Source: Acanthaster planci
Lineage: Eukaryota; Echinodermata; Asteroidea; Valvatida; Acanthasteridae
NCBI RefSeq assembly: GCF_001949145.1
Contig: NW_019091404.1
Coordinates: 3,028,885 to 3,090,884 of the forward strand
Reading direction: 5' to 3'
DNA length: 62,000 nucleotides
The notes beneath the pieces are model-generated. The model did not search any database. It was not told where the DNA came from and saw nothing but the letters and a program-made list of their open reading frames with translations. Positions 25,027-37,554 of the stretch are shown one piece after another (positions within the stretch are counted from its first letter, which is position 1; each line of letters begins with the position of its first letter). Position numbers and translations under genes: made by a program.

Positions 25027-26680
25027 ATTAGTCTATAGGCCTACACATTTTCTTCTCGATTAATGAAGAGAATGAATATGGTGACGGACTCAGTGTCTGG
25101 CAAAGATTTTTTAAAGTTACTATTCTGCTAAGTTATTTGAAAGTTTGCCACCAAAGCCATGAAAACCACTTACTTCCACACTGCCTACAGCATCAAATTA
25201 ACATCGAGTGATATGATCGGCGACACATTTGACATGTGTGAATCAGTGTACGTTAAATCTTTCTTGAAACACTGCTCATCGATTTAAAATTAACAGCAGT
25301 TCAAAGGTTCAAGGGAGAATTTTTCACATCGCCATTTTAGAATTTAGAATGCGATGACGTCGCAACTAATCTTCAACACCCCTTGTCAAGATCACCCGGC
25401 TTCGATGACCAGAACACTCGTGGTGATGAGTTTTCTGGGGAGGGGGCGGAGGAAGTTCCGCCATTCTAATTGTCTTTTCCGTGGAATTTATTTTGGTGCA
25501 TCTCCATTTTTTTTGTATTCAGCTGCCGATCTCCTTTTACCCTCTACAGTGCTAAATCCTCTAATTTCGACTCAGGTTTTACACATCCTAGAGAGTTAGG
25601 GCTAAAGAATCTGGTGTATATCCTAGCACGCACTCTTTATGATATTCAGAGCAAACATAAATAGCCACATATCAAAATTTGGCAAAGTTGAAATAATTGA
25701 ACCCTCAAAGGGGCTATCTCGGGGTGATTCTGTTCTGATTATCACGGAATCAAAATACATCTTGTCAAAATAATATGTCACATGCACAAAGTAACGGACT
25801 GAAGATTAACATTTTAGTTGACACCGACTTTGATACTACCCTGGCAATTTTGAAAACGAAATAATGTCTTTAAAGCTGGGCATGATGGTGTCATGTGCTT
25901 ATTTGTCGTAGTAAGGAAATAACTCCAACGAAACGAAACCCAACCATAGCCAACTAAGACTTCCTCGTGCACAAATAACTTGCTAAAGTGCGTTGCTAGC
26001 ACACATATTCGAAAAGGAACTCCGACGTGTCCTTCAAAAGCAAGAAATTTGTGGTCTACTGTATCCTTTCAGACCTACTTTGTGAAAAAAAGTGGAGTGT
26101 TAAGGTAATAATGACTGAGAAAAGTCCTCAGGAGGGACGGAAATTCCTCTATTCCAAAGCTGTAGTTTTCGTGTTCCTCTTCAGTCGCAGAAAAGGCACA
26201 TATATATATTTTTGGTCTTGAAAAATATAATTGTACATTTCAGATCTTAGAGCAGTGTCAGCTTAAGAGCGGCAAAGCTGTGTCCACTAAGCCAATTTAA
26301 TTGAGAGTCCGGAACATATCTGTGCTCTTCCTCCAACTTTAGAGACTCAGAAATTTTGCAAGGAGATGTGTTCGGTGTGGTCCTGTCTTTACTTTTTAAG
26401 AAGAAGAGATTATTCAGTCAGTCTTTACAAATATGCACACAGACGACAGAACGCGGAATACATCCGGCTCAGCTACTTTTTTTGTATGGACTCTCCATTG
26501 ACCAGTTTGTCCGTGTCCTTTGTCCTAATAACAAAAGGACGAAGGCCAACAAAGTGGTCCGATATCAAGACTTACGCACTATGCTATATTAATCGATGAC
26601 ACCCCTGACATTCAGAATTGTCAAATGAGCACCGTGCGTATTGATATTTGATGGGCTGTCTTATGATAAGAAAAGATCTA
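25027..26680. other. Intergenic region, nothing recognised
   Basis: AT-leaning sequence with short open frames in several phases. No exon, RNA or repeat can be supported. Confidence 0.35.
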
Positions 26681-26922
26681 GGCCGTTTTCCCATACTCAA
26701 CTTCGTCTCCGTCTTAGGCTTCGTTCCAAAAACCAATCCCCGATTGTGGGCCTGAAGCGTTTGGATTACATTGGATTACTGTAATTTTTGGCTTTCTTGC
26801 GTCTTATTTGATGTTCTGTGGCAGTATTAGACTGATTACTGCGCTTACAGCTTCAAAGTCAGCTAGTAAAAAAAACCAGTTGAAGCCTAAGACGGAGCCG
26901 AAGTTGAGTATTGGAAAACGGC
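26681..26922. mobile_element. Candidate MITE with 40+ base terminal inverted repeats (about 242 bp)
   Basis: The left arm begins GGCCGTTTTCCCATACTCAA and continues through CGTCTTAGGCTTC. The right arm is its complement, running GAAGCCTAAGACGGAG to AAAACGGCC, with only a few mismatches. The interior is short and non-coding. It is typical of a non-autonomous DNA transposon, but no sister copy was found here. Confidence 0.65.
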
Positions 26923-29900
26923 CCCAATAAGCACATCAAGCCGTGTTTTCTACAGTGTGCGCTTCAATTCTCTCTCTTTTGATGAAAATGCTTTAGATGC
27001 AGAGTAACTGCATCACATATTCCGAGGTTGTAGGTTTTGTGTTAATGAAATGTTTCGTTGCACAAGACGTAAACGAAATACTAGTGGAACAGTGGCTATC
27101 CGGCAGAGGCAACACCCCCCGGACTTTTTTATAATTTTTTTTTTAAAGTTTTTACAATTTTGTTTTCAACTGAGATTATTTCATAGGTAAGTAAGAAAGA
27201 AACCAATCGGTATACATGTATTCATTTATCAAAATAATAAATAGGTTATGGTTTTCCCCATAATTATGTTGAATGAGCCCGAAAGCGCATTTGCGTGTTG
27301 ATTCCCCCCCCCCACAAACACACCCCAAAAGCCTGATACGCTATTGTAGTGGAACAGCTGTGTGCATATTTTAAACGGTTTTGGAGCTGAGGGCTGCATA
27401 GTTCGCTTAAAATCCGGGTTCAATGTGGTCATCTTAACATAAAACCGAGGCGAAATTTGGCACGGCAAAGTTTTACTTTGAGAGGAAGGGTACATTTTGA
27501 AATTTTGTTCTGATTTGATTTGGAATTTCATTAGCTGTCATCATACTCCATTTTCATCAGGGAAATTGCCTAAAAGTATCGAATGCAAAATCATAGTTAT
27601 TACATTACGCGGCTGTTGAGATCAAGTAAGCCCTGAACCGTTAAACGTTAAGGACAAGAAGTCATAATATCAACATGTATGATAAAAACTTGGATGACGA
27701 AAGGTTAATAGAACATGCCATGGACGATTGTTCGTCCTTTTTTTAGGAAGAGAGGAATTGGGGGCGGGGAATATGCTTTGTCTGTATCAACAAACAGGGC
27801 TGCTTCTAAGCCCTTGCTCTATGCACATAATTATGACTCAACTAAGCACAATTTGTTGAACATTCTTGTTGTATGGTCTTTGACGTAGTGAATGTTCAAT
27901 GGAGAAAAACGCTGTGGGGAAAAAAATCAAAATATTTATTAACTGCTGACGTGAGATTGCTCCATAGAAACCAGTCTTTGTTGCAGCCCAAGTTTCGCTC
28001 TTTTCTGTGATTTAGATCGGACCCCACATATCCAGGGCACTATTATCGTACCATGAGTCAGTTTTTTCGAAGAATTTTTGCACAATTCGGCACAATCAAT
28101 CCGCGTATAATACGCCCACTGGGAATTTTGCTCACCCCCCAAAAAACCTGTACTCAGCAAAACGTGAACTCTTCTCGGACACGAAACCTCTTTTTGTGAA
28201 AAGCTTCGTTCCTGAATTTGGTCATAACTGGAAAAACACCAAGAAATTATTTCTGACTGGCGATTTCAGTCCTAGAGGTTAAATGCTGTAGATGAAGCAA
28301 ATTCTTAATTCTTCGGTCTGTTTTTTGGGAAGAGTCGGTCATTCATGTGAAATGCCACGAAATATGGGGAATGAGTAAGACCTGCGCGACATGCGCATTC
28401 CAATGAAGGAATGTAGGTTTCCATCGTGTTTTGTACCCACACCAAGGTGATTGAAGGAATTATAAAATTACTACAGGCGCTTTTTCAAAAATACGGGGGA
28501 ATTGGAGATGATCCATTTACCTCCCTCTGGAATCCACGACCGTGGGGAATCGCCTGCTCCTTCAACTATGAATCTGGGGTCGTCATTTCCTGAAACTATT
28601 TTTAAAGTCTGTACACTGTTAGGCCTAACTAAAAAATCTGTCCATTAAAAGAAAAAAAATTATGGCGTTCCCGCAAACCCTTTATAATTTTAGGCCAACT
28701 ATGTCTAGTCATACGTAACAAAATACTTAATAATGCATTTCTATAAGCTCCTGGTCTTTTTTACCAGCATTTCTGAATGGTCTGAAGTGGGGCTTCTAAA
28801 TGTCAAAGGTTTAACGACAGAATTCGAGCTATACCGTGGGATTAACATGTCGCTCAATATTATTCACAGAGACCAAGTCTGGATGCTAATAACGAAACAG
28901 TCACTGAAACATGATGTAGACAACACTTACAAGAAGAGATATCACGATGTAAAATATGTATCAAATCACCTTAATGAGATTGGCCTAGGTAATAATTTCA
29001 AATTGTCTTGTCTTTGAAAATGACGCAAATATACAAGCCTGTTGACTTTCACATGTATAAACATTTTTTTAGGACACCATATTGAAGTTGCAATTTGTAA
29101 ACGTGACCGTCCATGACCAAAGGCGTCGCAATGTTTTTTCGGGGCAGGGGCAAAGTACTTAGCTGCAGAAAAGTGACAAACCATTCACGGTGTAAGGCAG
29201 CCAGTTCCAATAAGCACATTGGTGAATTCATTTCCTTCCCGCATTTTGTACAAACGTATATCTTTTTTCTCCCTTTTTAAATAGTTAGTGGCCCCCTCCC
29301 CCGTGACACTAATGTCTTTAATCCCTTCCGGGAGTTTTGCTATCTATCGGTGTTTGTGTGGCTGGGTCGCCCCGCGACGCTGAGCGACGGCGTACATGTG
29401 CAACGAACCGGCTCGTGTTGGCGGGCTAATCGCGTGTTGCTTCCAGGTCGCGTTTCATCAATTCCCGGTCTCGGTCGGAACAGCAGATTTTAACCGGGTG
29501 CGAGTCCAGAGTTTGTTTTCGCGTTACAAACCAGGATCGTTTAGGTCAAAATGACAAAATAAGGCCACGGACACACCAGTAAAACAACAGTCGATTTGGG
29601 AAATATTTTGTAGTCCTCCTGTATTCTTTTATCGTTTATTTTTAGCACCTCGGTCTCACATTTACGATCTTTTTTCACCCTCCCGATTAGCACTTATAAT
29701 CCATTTCCCATCCCAATTTTACCTCTGACAGCGTCTAAATTTGCTCATAAATTTTCCATCCCAATGTAGGTTACCACGCTGCTCCCTCTATGGATATGCT
29801 GGTGAATCTAATCCAAGTCCAACTGATTTCGGTGATAACGGTTCCGATAGTTTCAGCATGCACCTTAGGTATTCGTGGCTGAAACACACCTTATCCCAGC

Positions 29901-31493
29901 ATTTTCGCCATAACCCACATTGCTGCTTCTTCTTCGAATGGTATAGTTTCGTGGTATAGTTGCACATATTGACGCACAAGTTGACTCGCGCACGAGCTCC
30001 TTCAATATGATTATGATTTAATCGGAGGACAGATTGGCGTGTTGGCTCCTGAAATTCACGATGTCCTATGAATTCAGGCTAAATATAAATTTATACTTGC
30101 AAACAGTTTAGAGTTTCCTTAATCATTCGGTCGAGCATAATGGACTAACCGCAAAGGATGGGTAGTTAGTTTACTTTCAAATGTCATGTTTGAAATTTCA
30201 GTGTTTGGAATTATGCGTGAAAAGGAGAGAACATTGATGTGACCAAGTGTGACCACGGCCCGCTTTGTCAGCCCCACCCGGTCCATTTCTGGAAATCCTA
30301 AAAAACAAAATTTCGCATTGACTTTGTTCTGACGATCATCAAATTAATGACATCCACTTGCGGTTTTTCTCTTTCCGCCACTCTGAAATCTGATTCCGAG
30401 GTATAACTCATGAACCATGATGTTGTCCATGCGAGATCACATCAGGAGATTTTAATGACCGTTCGTTGTGTCTTTTCCCTCGTAGTCGTCAATTCCAGGA
30501 TTTGTGTTATTACTAGCAGTAATACGATCTTGTGCATTTAATCTGGGGTCAACATGTCAGCTCATAAAGAATGACTATGAATTTTTCCCACAAGAACTAA
30601 ATATTTTATAACTGCTTGTTACTGTTTGTTTCATAATTGATTAATGCTTTTTGTATATTTACAAATGAAATTCCTTTTATAAATGCAGAAAAGAAATGAA
30701 ATCCATGACTCTCGCGGTTAATGATCTTTACAATTTTGTGTCTGAAATATTTTCCCAACCCAAACCTTCTTAAAATCCAAATTACCCCAGCGTCATTTCC
30801 AACAGAAAATGGGTAAGATAACGTTCACGTTCCTTTGATATTTCCTTCAAAATGGATGCTTAACTGTGAAAACTTCAAAAATTAAGACAAACAAACGCTT
30901 GTAAAATGACGTTTGAAACTTTGGTGAACGCTGTTTATGGAAAGAAGTAAATTAACATAGTTGACAGCTGTTTGAATGTTAATCGCAATATGTTGTGTCA
31001 CAGGCTATCGAGCCAAGATTTTTAAGCTTGTTCTTTCTCGGAAAATGCTTGGTGACTGATTTACATCCTATTAGAAAATCGTTCACACACTTTCCCGCGA
31101 AAAAACTCGAATCCATCACATCCTGTTTTTGAGTATGGTGTCCTTATCAATCGCCCTTCAAGCTTTCTCGAATCATTCGACTGATTTAAATTTAAGAAAT
31201 GGCGACTGACAGCTTAGTTTTAGCTGATAAAGTTAAATTTTGCACTTCAATTTTTTTTGTGGGGGGCAACCAGGCTAACTACAGTACTACAGCAGTTCAC
31301 ATTTGCAAAGGATTTAAAAATCATGCCCGTTCAATTAAAATGTGAATCATTTCGCTCTTCTAGATTTGTAATTGATTGTAAAAATGACACTGCAACTTGT
31401 GAACAGTTTATTTCTAAACAAGAATTTCTGTACACTAATGAATATATACATTTGCTGAAGAAATTCTGAAAAAGTTTAAGAAATTGGACTCAC
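26923..31493. other. Intergenic region, no supported gene
   Basis: Includes a CpG-rich patch at about 29340-29540 with short frames, and an open frame at 28733-29017 (+) without recognisable similarity or splice context. No remnant of ATPase exons could be seen here, although the tract at 32.1 kb resembles the 3' flank of an ATPase copy. Confidence 0.35.
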
Positions 31494-31726
31494 ATGGCGA
31501 GGTCCGGTGCGGCCATGGCGTTTAGGGGCATGTTGACCATTCTTGCTTTGTCGGTCAATTTCTCAACAATGACGGGTTGGGCCTGAGCGGATGGACAAGA
31601 GTGCCTCCTCAGATGAACCACCGAATTCTCCCGTAACATCCACTGGCGGTCCCGCAGTGACAAGATATTGGTCGGCTTCAACCCTTCAGTAGGCCTAGGC
31701 GAGGCTCTCTGACTGTGGTCCAACAT
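31494..31726 (-). CDS. Candidate first coding exon of an unrecognised gene
   Basis: On the minus strand an ATG at 31726 opens 77 codons that end at a strong donor, |GTGAGT (31493-31488), with two leftover bases. The product begins MLDHSQRASPRPTEGLKPTN and includes SLRDRQWMLRENSVVHLRRH and a Met/Ala-rich end. Balanced codon use and a consensus donor support a real exon. I do not recognise the family and found no downstream exon, which would lie at lower coordinates. Confidence 0.4.
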
Positions 31727-32099
31727 AGTTACTTAATTATGAGTTCTTTTCAGCTGTAGATTGGAGGATTGTTATTATTATTAAAATGTGCCATGTGACC
31801 ATATGTGACCGATGTTGACGCCTTGCAGTGCTGAACTTCCCGATGACGACGGACCTTACGTTAGTCCTATTCCACTCACCCCCTGGCAAAATTATTTCCG
31901 TATTCCAGTGGTACGAGGCGGGTGTTAGCTAGGCCTTGTATACAATCTATGACAAAACACGATTGTTAAGATTGCCTGTCTACCAGTTACAATACATCCA
32001 TTAATCGATACTATCGAGAATTGTTAATAACAGACAGCTCAAATTTAAAACATGTGCAGTGTTTCCTGTTGAAGCTGTTTCGTTCCACGCGATCGCGGA

Positions 32100-33060
32100 C
32101 GGATAGGCGGGTGGAATATCCCACATTCAGCGCTCGTACCAGGCGAGATCAGTACAAAACGCACGCTTTGTCATGTTGATCAGATCTGCCGCTTACTCGT
32201 GACCTCAGTTCTCGGTACGGAGAAGGGGATTCCCCAACAGCAGCGTTGGCGTGGTAACGCAGCGTTGGCGCCTCCAACTACACAACATCTAGTGTTTCTC
32301 CGTTTGTCGTTCATGTCCGTGCCAAGCGAGTAAATACAATGCTATTTATTTTCTTCATCTCGTTTCCTCAAAAGCCTTCTACGAGTTCATGACCTCTACA
32401 AGCGACGGTTTCGTTTATACATTACGCATGTTGTCATGAATATGCAGTTAACTGACCTTTGCCATGATGTACTTCGTGGGATTGGGGGAGGTCAACTTTG
32501 CTCGTGCGTCATCAATGAATGATTTATATATACTTGATGTCATCAAGTGGGTTGTAATTTCACCATGTTGCAGAACATAAGATCAACCCAATGTCCAAAA
32601 CACTGAAAACTTGCTCCTTGTTTCTCATCCCTCTATATGGGCCACGTGAAAGAGTGAAAAATATTATATAAATATAAATATTTATTTCTGTTACATCTTT
32701 TATATCATTGCCTTTATTAATGAGCATTTTACATAGCAGTGACATGTTTATGAATAATTTGTATGTAAGCTTTGTCCATCCTTTGGGAACAAAGGCTAGA
32801 TGGATAGCAGAGCATCTAATCCGACGCGAATACACAGTTATGAAACTGACAGTAATGTCTGTCCTTTGAATTGGTAGGTGGGATCCACTGACGCGAGACG
32901 TCTTTTGGTTTATTATGCAGAGGTAATAACGATTCAAGAATGCGCTGGCTCAGGCAGGCACGATGAAAAGTCATGTTTGTGCTCACTGGTTGAATTACAT
33001 TGGGTTTTATGTATTCCTGGTGCCTTGGAACTGTTCTGTGTTATTCTGATGTATAAATAG
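32100..33060. repeat. Relic similar to the 3' flank of ATPase copy A
   Basis: Blocks here match 48290-49150 in the same order. They include a TGACCTCA stretch followed by ACGGAGAAGGGG, GGCG(T)TGG..TGGTAACGCA, GTTCATG..CGTGCCAA, and farther on AGTCATGTTTGTxxGxxTCA with TTGAATTAC. A block of about 54 bases around AGAACATAAGATCAA (32560-32610) is present in the opposite orientation near 48640-48690. Identity is moderate. It probably marks the end of a former duplicated unit upstream of copy A. Confidence 0.55.
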
Positions 33061-36000
33061 GTTTACTTGAGCCTATCCTGGTGATAGAGCTCTTGTCCTC
33101 CATCTCCGCCTCAAGGTACAACCTCGACACTAAAATAGACCGTTGAGGGAATAAAGGACAAAACCAAGTTCGTTACTCGTCGGGGTTTAAATTTGGATGC
33201 ATGACCAGGTGCCAATGAAATGAAGTGAGTGCAGAGATATGTCAGTGAATCTAATGGGTAGGTTGCACCTTGAGTTTGTCCCGTTGTGGTGGTTGTCATT
33301 ATTGCTTTTGTTATCAGTACATTTTGGTTTGCAATTTGCCCGTCGAGTAACTGCAGGTGTGTGTCATTATACACATACGCTGCTAATTAATTATTCATAC
33401 AATGTTGTGATAGTGTCATTTCCGTGGACATGTACAGGTGAACATTGTACTCTCTGCGGTGTTTGTCGTGCGATTTGATGAATACGTACTATGAAAGCGT
33501 GATTCTTCGGCTTCTGCTCTATAGAAGCCTGTATTTACGTCTCTTGTTTTTGTCACATTCATAGGACAAACCTTTCTGATTTAAGTGAAGTATGTTATCT
33601 TACACGCCCCAGCAGGATCTTGGAAAACACCAAAATACCGGTAATGCATTGCCTTGAGATGGGAAAATTCAGTTTATGCATATTTGGAGTGTCTGTATAT
33701 TGGAGCCTATAGACTGCTACACGGTGACCAAGATCTGGACGTCTTCGCGGATGAATAGGTATACCCTTATGAAATAGGTATTGTCAACCTTCCAGGAAGT
33801 ACTGACCGAAAAGAGCGCCCTCTTTGTACTCCTGATGATCTAAAAGGCCCAAAATAGCATCTGGGCAGCATTTGCTTATGGCTGTTCTAACAAAACACAC
33901 GTAGGTCGGTGGGACAGTTTTTAAGTGTATTATGTAAGGTGGTGTATACGAATTGAACGGGGTAACAAATTGGAGGTTTTTCATTGTATTTGGTCCCCCA
34001 TACCATAAGGTGCCAAAAAGAATTAAATCACCATCTCGAGGCGATGAACACAGAGTATACACCAACGAGGTTTCCTGGCGAACAAAATAACTGCCTTGCA
34101 AGATGGCTGCCACGCAAAGCCTGTATAGCGTACTTGCAAATAGACACAGCAGTATTAACTTTGATAAGATAGCAACCGGTGTATTTCAGTCTTAAAGTTG
34201 GGCTTGTCAGTAAAAAGCCCAACATGTGTCTAGTGACTAAAACCAGACAGAGGTGAAAAGGTCATGATCCCCACCTTGTCAATTCAAAGGCAAGCAGGTT
34301 CTAATACTCTTGTGACAATGGTCGGGTATCACATCCCTCTAGTCGCCCGTGGCATTTGGCGAACCCGGATGTGCCACGCTTCGGTCACGAAAGGGTACTC
34401 GGTGAAAACATGTCATGCACAGGCTGGGTGTGTTTGCGTTAATAAAATACCCTGCGTCTTACGGTCTCAAATTCCCATTTTAGCATGCCAACAACAGCAG
34501 TAAATTTTAATTTGGTACAACCTCGGGATTCTCACAGGTTTTTGTAAGCCTCGCGATTTAGAGTTTCTTTTTAAGTTTTAACTCTTGGCTTAGTGCTGAA
34601 GTTGTTAAACTTTGAACTGTCTCGCGAGCTTATCACATAGCGCCCTTTCCCACTACACCATCTGGCTAAAGACGATGGAGCTTGGGCTTAATTCCTTCAA
34701 CTTCTTGAAAGCGGACTGCTTTTCCCCAACTTGGTGTTACGTCTGCCCCAAATTACCAATGACTCGTTATTTCTGGGAGCTTGTGGTGAATTCAGAGGGG
34801 TCATCAGGGTGGGGGATTGTGATCAGTGACCTCCCACTCACTGCGCATCATCGAAACGTCAATAACCCTCCGTTTTGGAGTCACGAGGAGACTGCCACTT
34901 AACTTTTCCCAGCTACCTAATACGCTCGCAATTTTAGTCTTGCTCATGTAAACCCCGTACACGCTGATGGCAAATCGAAACACGGAAACGCCTGTATGAG
35001 CCAGTCATTTCAAGCCAGCACAAAAGCGCTGGAGATGTTTATCCATGCGTGAAGGCGAACGGCAGTCATACAAGTGTAAAATTCTTTGAGCCGGAAATGC
35101 TTGAAGCAAACTGCTCGCTCCATTTCTGTAAAAAAGTGAATTTGAATGAAAATTGAATTGAATAAAAGTAGTATGTTCACTATTCATTAAACGCGACGAC
35201 GCTGAAGAGCCTGTAAGGTTAACAAAAGATACATATATAACTCCTCACTGCGAAATGAGCACTGCGTTTGTAAAGGTATAAATTGAAGGGTCGCCATATT
35301 GAATACAAACAACTTTGAGCTAAGCTTTCTTCCTTTTTTCTTTTTCGAACACCAAGCTTGCACGAATTGGGTCTGCAGCAAACGCTTAGGCCTACAATTA
35401 GCATGCATTATAGTTCACTAACTTTCCTGATCGCAACTATGCTAAATAGGCCATGCTGACACAATTGGAGCCTTGGAAAGTCGTCCTATCAACAAAGGGC
35501 TCCATAACATCGCAAAAACTGCCAGGTCGGGCTTGGGCTACAGTACAATCGTCATGTTCGTAAAATTTAGCTTTCATGAGGGAAATCCTCCCATCCCCGT
35601 CACCTAACATAGAATCAAATGAATTTATGCATTCAGGAGAAATGCACTGAACAATCTTCCGTTTGGGTTTTAACATCATATCCTATAGCTAGATTGAAAC
35701 CCACTGCCTCCCTGTGCTTAGCAGTCCAACGAGAGGGCGCTTTCCTGTTAAGAGACGCGCCAAATTGTTGTAAGCCAGCGTTGAATATCCACTGGGCAGT
35801 GAGGGCTACTGCCTGGTAACCCACTCTCCCAGCAATAAAATGAAATGGACTATTTTATCAGAAAGGCACTTTTCGAAGTCTTGGTCTTGGTATTGAAAAA
35901 TCCGATTCACTTGATCCAACAAACGCAATTTTTCTCGCGTCATTTATTAAAAAAACCAAGAACGCAATCATCGCGTCCACACACTTTTTAAAGTTTAGCG

Positions 36001-36245
36001 CTCCTTCCCTTTAAATCACAGTAACTCCTCCTAATCACATCTTCATGCAGTCCGCACAAACGCTGAGGTTAAAGCATTAATCAGAAGTATAGGTTTGTAT
36101 GTTTAGTGTATCAAAACTAGTGATAGCACTCTGCATTGAGTGGACTTTCATCGGAAGGATCTTCATAGAAGATGCTTTATCTCTCGTTAAACAAATACAT
36201 GTAGTATGCCATAGTATAAACTTCAGGCTTATACCTTGGGGTGGA
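33061..36245. other. Intergenic region upstream of the duplicated unit
   Basis: No supported exon. It contains the partial MITE end at 34070-34127 and a small hairpin at about 34197-34223 (GTTGGGCTT with AAGCCCAAC). Minus-strand frames at 35437-35679 and 35633-35824 have no splice sites or recognisable similarity. Confidence 0.35.
34070..34127. repeat. One-ended copy of the 11198-11323 MITE family
   Basis: The segment from GCGAACAAAATAACTGCC through TGCAAGATGGCTGCCACG to GCCTGTATA aligns with the right half of the element at 11198-11323. The left half was not found upstream, so this copy is truncated. Confidence 0.6.
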
Positions 36246-36718
36246 TGATCAGACAGATATTTGTACCTTAAACTTCGCACTCCCACTTGCTCGTAATTTG
36301 CGGGTATCTCGTATTTGCACAACTTGAAGCCTGCGATATCTGAACATTTCTATCATTACACTTTGCAGGTGACTGTTTGATCTTTCTCATTTTTCTCACT
36401 GTGCTGCATAAACTGGTGGGGATACCAACTGATCGTTGACGGGACTTTCCTCAGAACTGTCTGACTTTGGGTTTCGAGCACAGAATTCTTCTCAAAGGTA
36501 AAAGCCTGAATTATGGAGAAAAATCACATGCTACTTGATCAAAGAATACTTTGACTACTCAGGGATAACTTAAATTAAAAAAAAGATCAAATATTTTATG
36601 ACTTTGGATGAATTTTGGCTGGAAGAGGCTTCTACAACATGGGAGTTTTATTGCTGGGCGTTCAATTGACCCAGGAAAAATTACGCTGAAAGACTGGTTT
36701 TTGAAACTTTTGAACAAA

Positions 36719-36842
36719 AAAATCTCAAAATTTGGAGGGCCTGACGTTTCGATCCTAGCAGAATTTTTCTTATAGGGGAAATTGGCTTTTGATAAAGATT
36801 TAGCTCGGATCGAAACGTCAGGCCCTCCATATATTGAGATTT
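36719..36842. mobile_element. Foldback element, 36-base inverted repeats (about 124 bp)
   Basis: The left arm (36719-36755), containing GGAGGGCCTGACGTTTCGAT, and the right arm (36807-36842), containing ATCGAAACGTCAGGCCCTCC, are near-perfect complements separated by about 50 AT-rich bases. It lies about 0.7 kb upstream of the ATPase copy A start and has no counterpart in the copy B flank, so it probably arrived after the duplication. Confidence 0.7.
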
Positions 36843-37025
36843 GTATTTTAGGTCATTGGAGTCAACAAGCAGTTTGCAGCAGTTTTGTGTTACATATATT
36901 TGGGGATAAAATAAGTCAGACAAGTTCATACTTGTGGAGGGCTTGCAAGTTTCTAAGGGGTTATGACGACTGTGCGCTCCAGTTACCTAACTGAATATCT
37001 TTCATCTTCAACTCTCTCTCTCTTT

Positions 37026-37474
37026 GGTCGAGTTCGGGCGGCCTGTTCTTGACACGGGTTTCTTGTTCTCGCGCTCGAACGGCGGGAACACAACTCAAGA
37101 ACACTGTTCATGGAACAGGATCACACACAACCTCCTCGTCAGGGTTTTACAGGAACACACGGAAACACTCCTGAGATTTTGATTTTTGAAGAGCCGCAAA
37201 AAATAGAGAGATGGCGTACAAAACTATAGACAATGGGAAGTTTTGCAAAATTAACATTGATTATTTTCCGTAACACAGAAATGAATGTTCCTGTTTATAT
37301 GGAAAAGATGAACTCGCGAATAACGTAGCCTACATGCACGCCGCCATGTTGCATGTTGCTTGTCACTAACTAACTAACTAACCGGTTGTTTGTTCCCGGC
37401 GTTCGAGCGGCCGACCCATGAACAACAAATCGAGCTGTTCGTGAACATACGAGAATAAGCCGCCCGAACTCAGC
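37026..37474. mobile_element. Insertion of about 449 bp with inverted termini in the 5' leader of ATPase copy A
   Basis: The terminus GGTCGAGTTCGGGCGGCC pairs with GCCGCCCGAACTCAGC at the far end. A second inner pair is GCTCGAACGGCGGGAACA with TGTTCCCGGCGTTCGAGC. The flanks carry a possible CTTT duplication (37022-37025 and 37475-37478). In copy B the matching leader is contiguous: the CTTCTCTCTCATCTCCAAC tract runs directly into the CCCTTCTTTGTCTTC tract just before its ATG. A TAAC microsatellite sits inside at about 37369-37382. Non-coding. Confidence 0.75.
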
Positions 37475-37554
37475 CTTTACTACCCCGCGACTCCCTTCTT
37501 CCTCTCCTCTTACAAAGAGCTGACATCGATTTATTTGAAATTGGAATTGCAACT

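Noticed and set aside
28733-29017. 94-codon plus-strand frame
   Set aside because: No supporting splice or promoter context and no recognised family.
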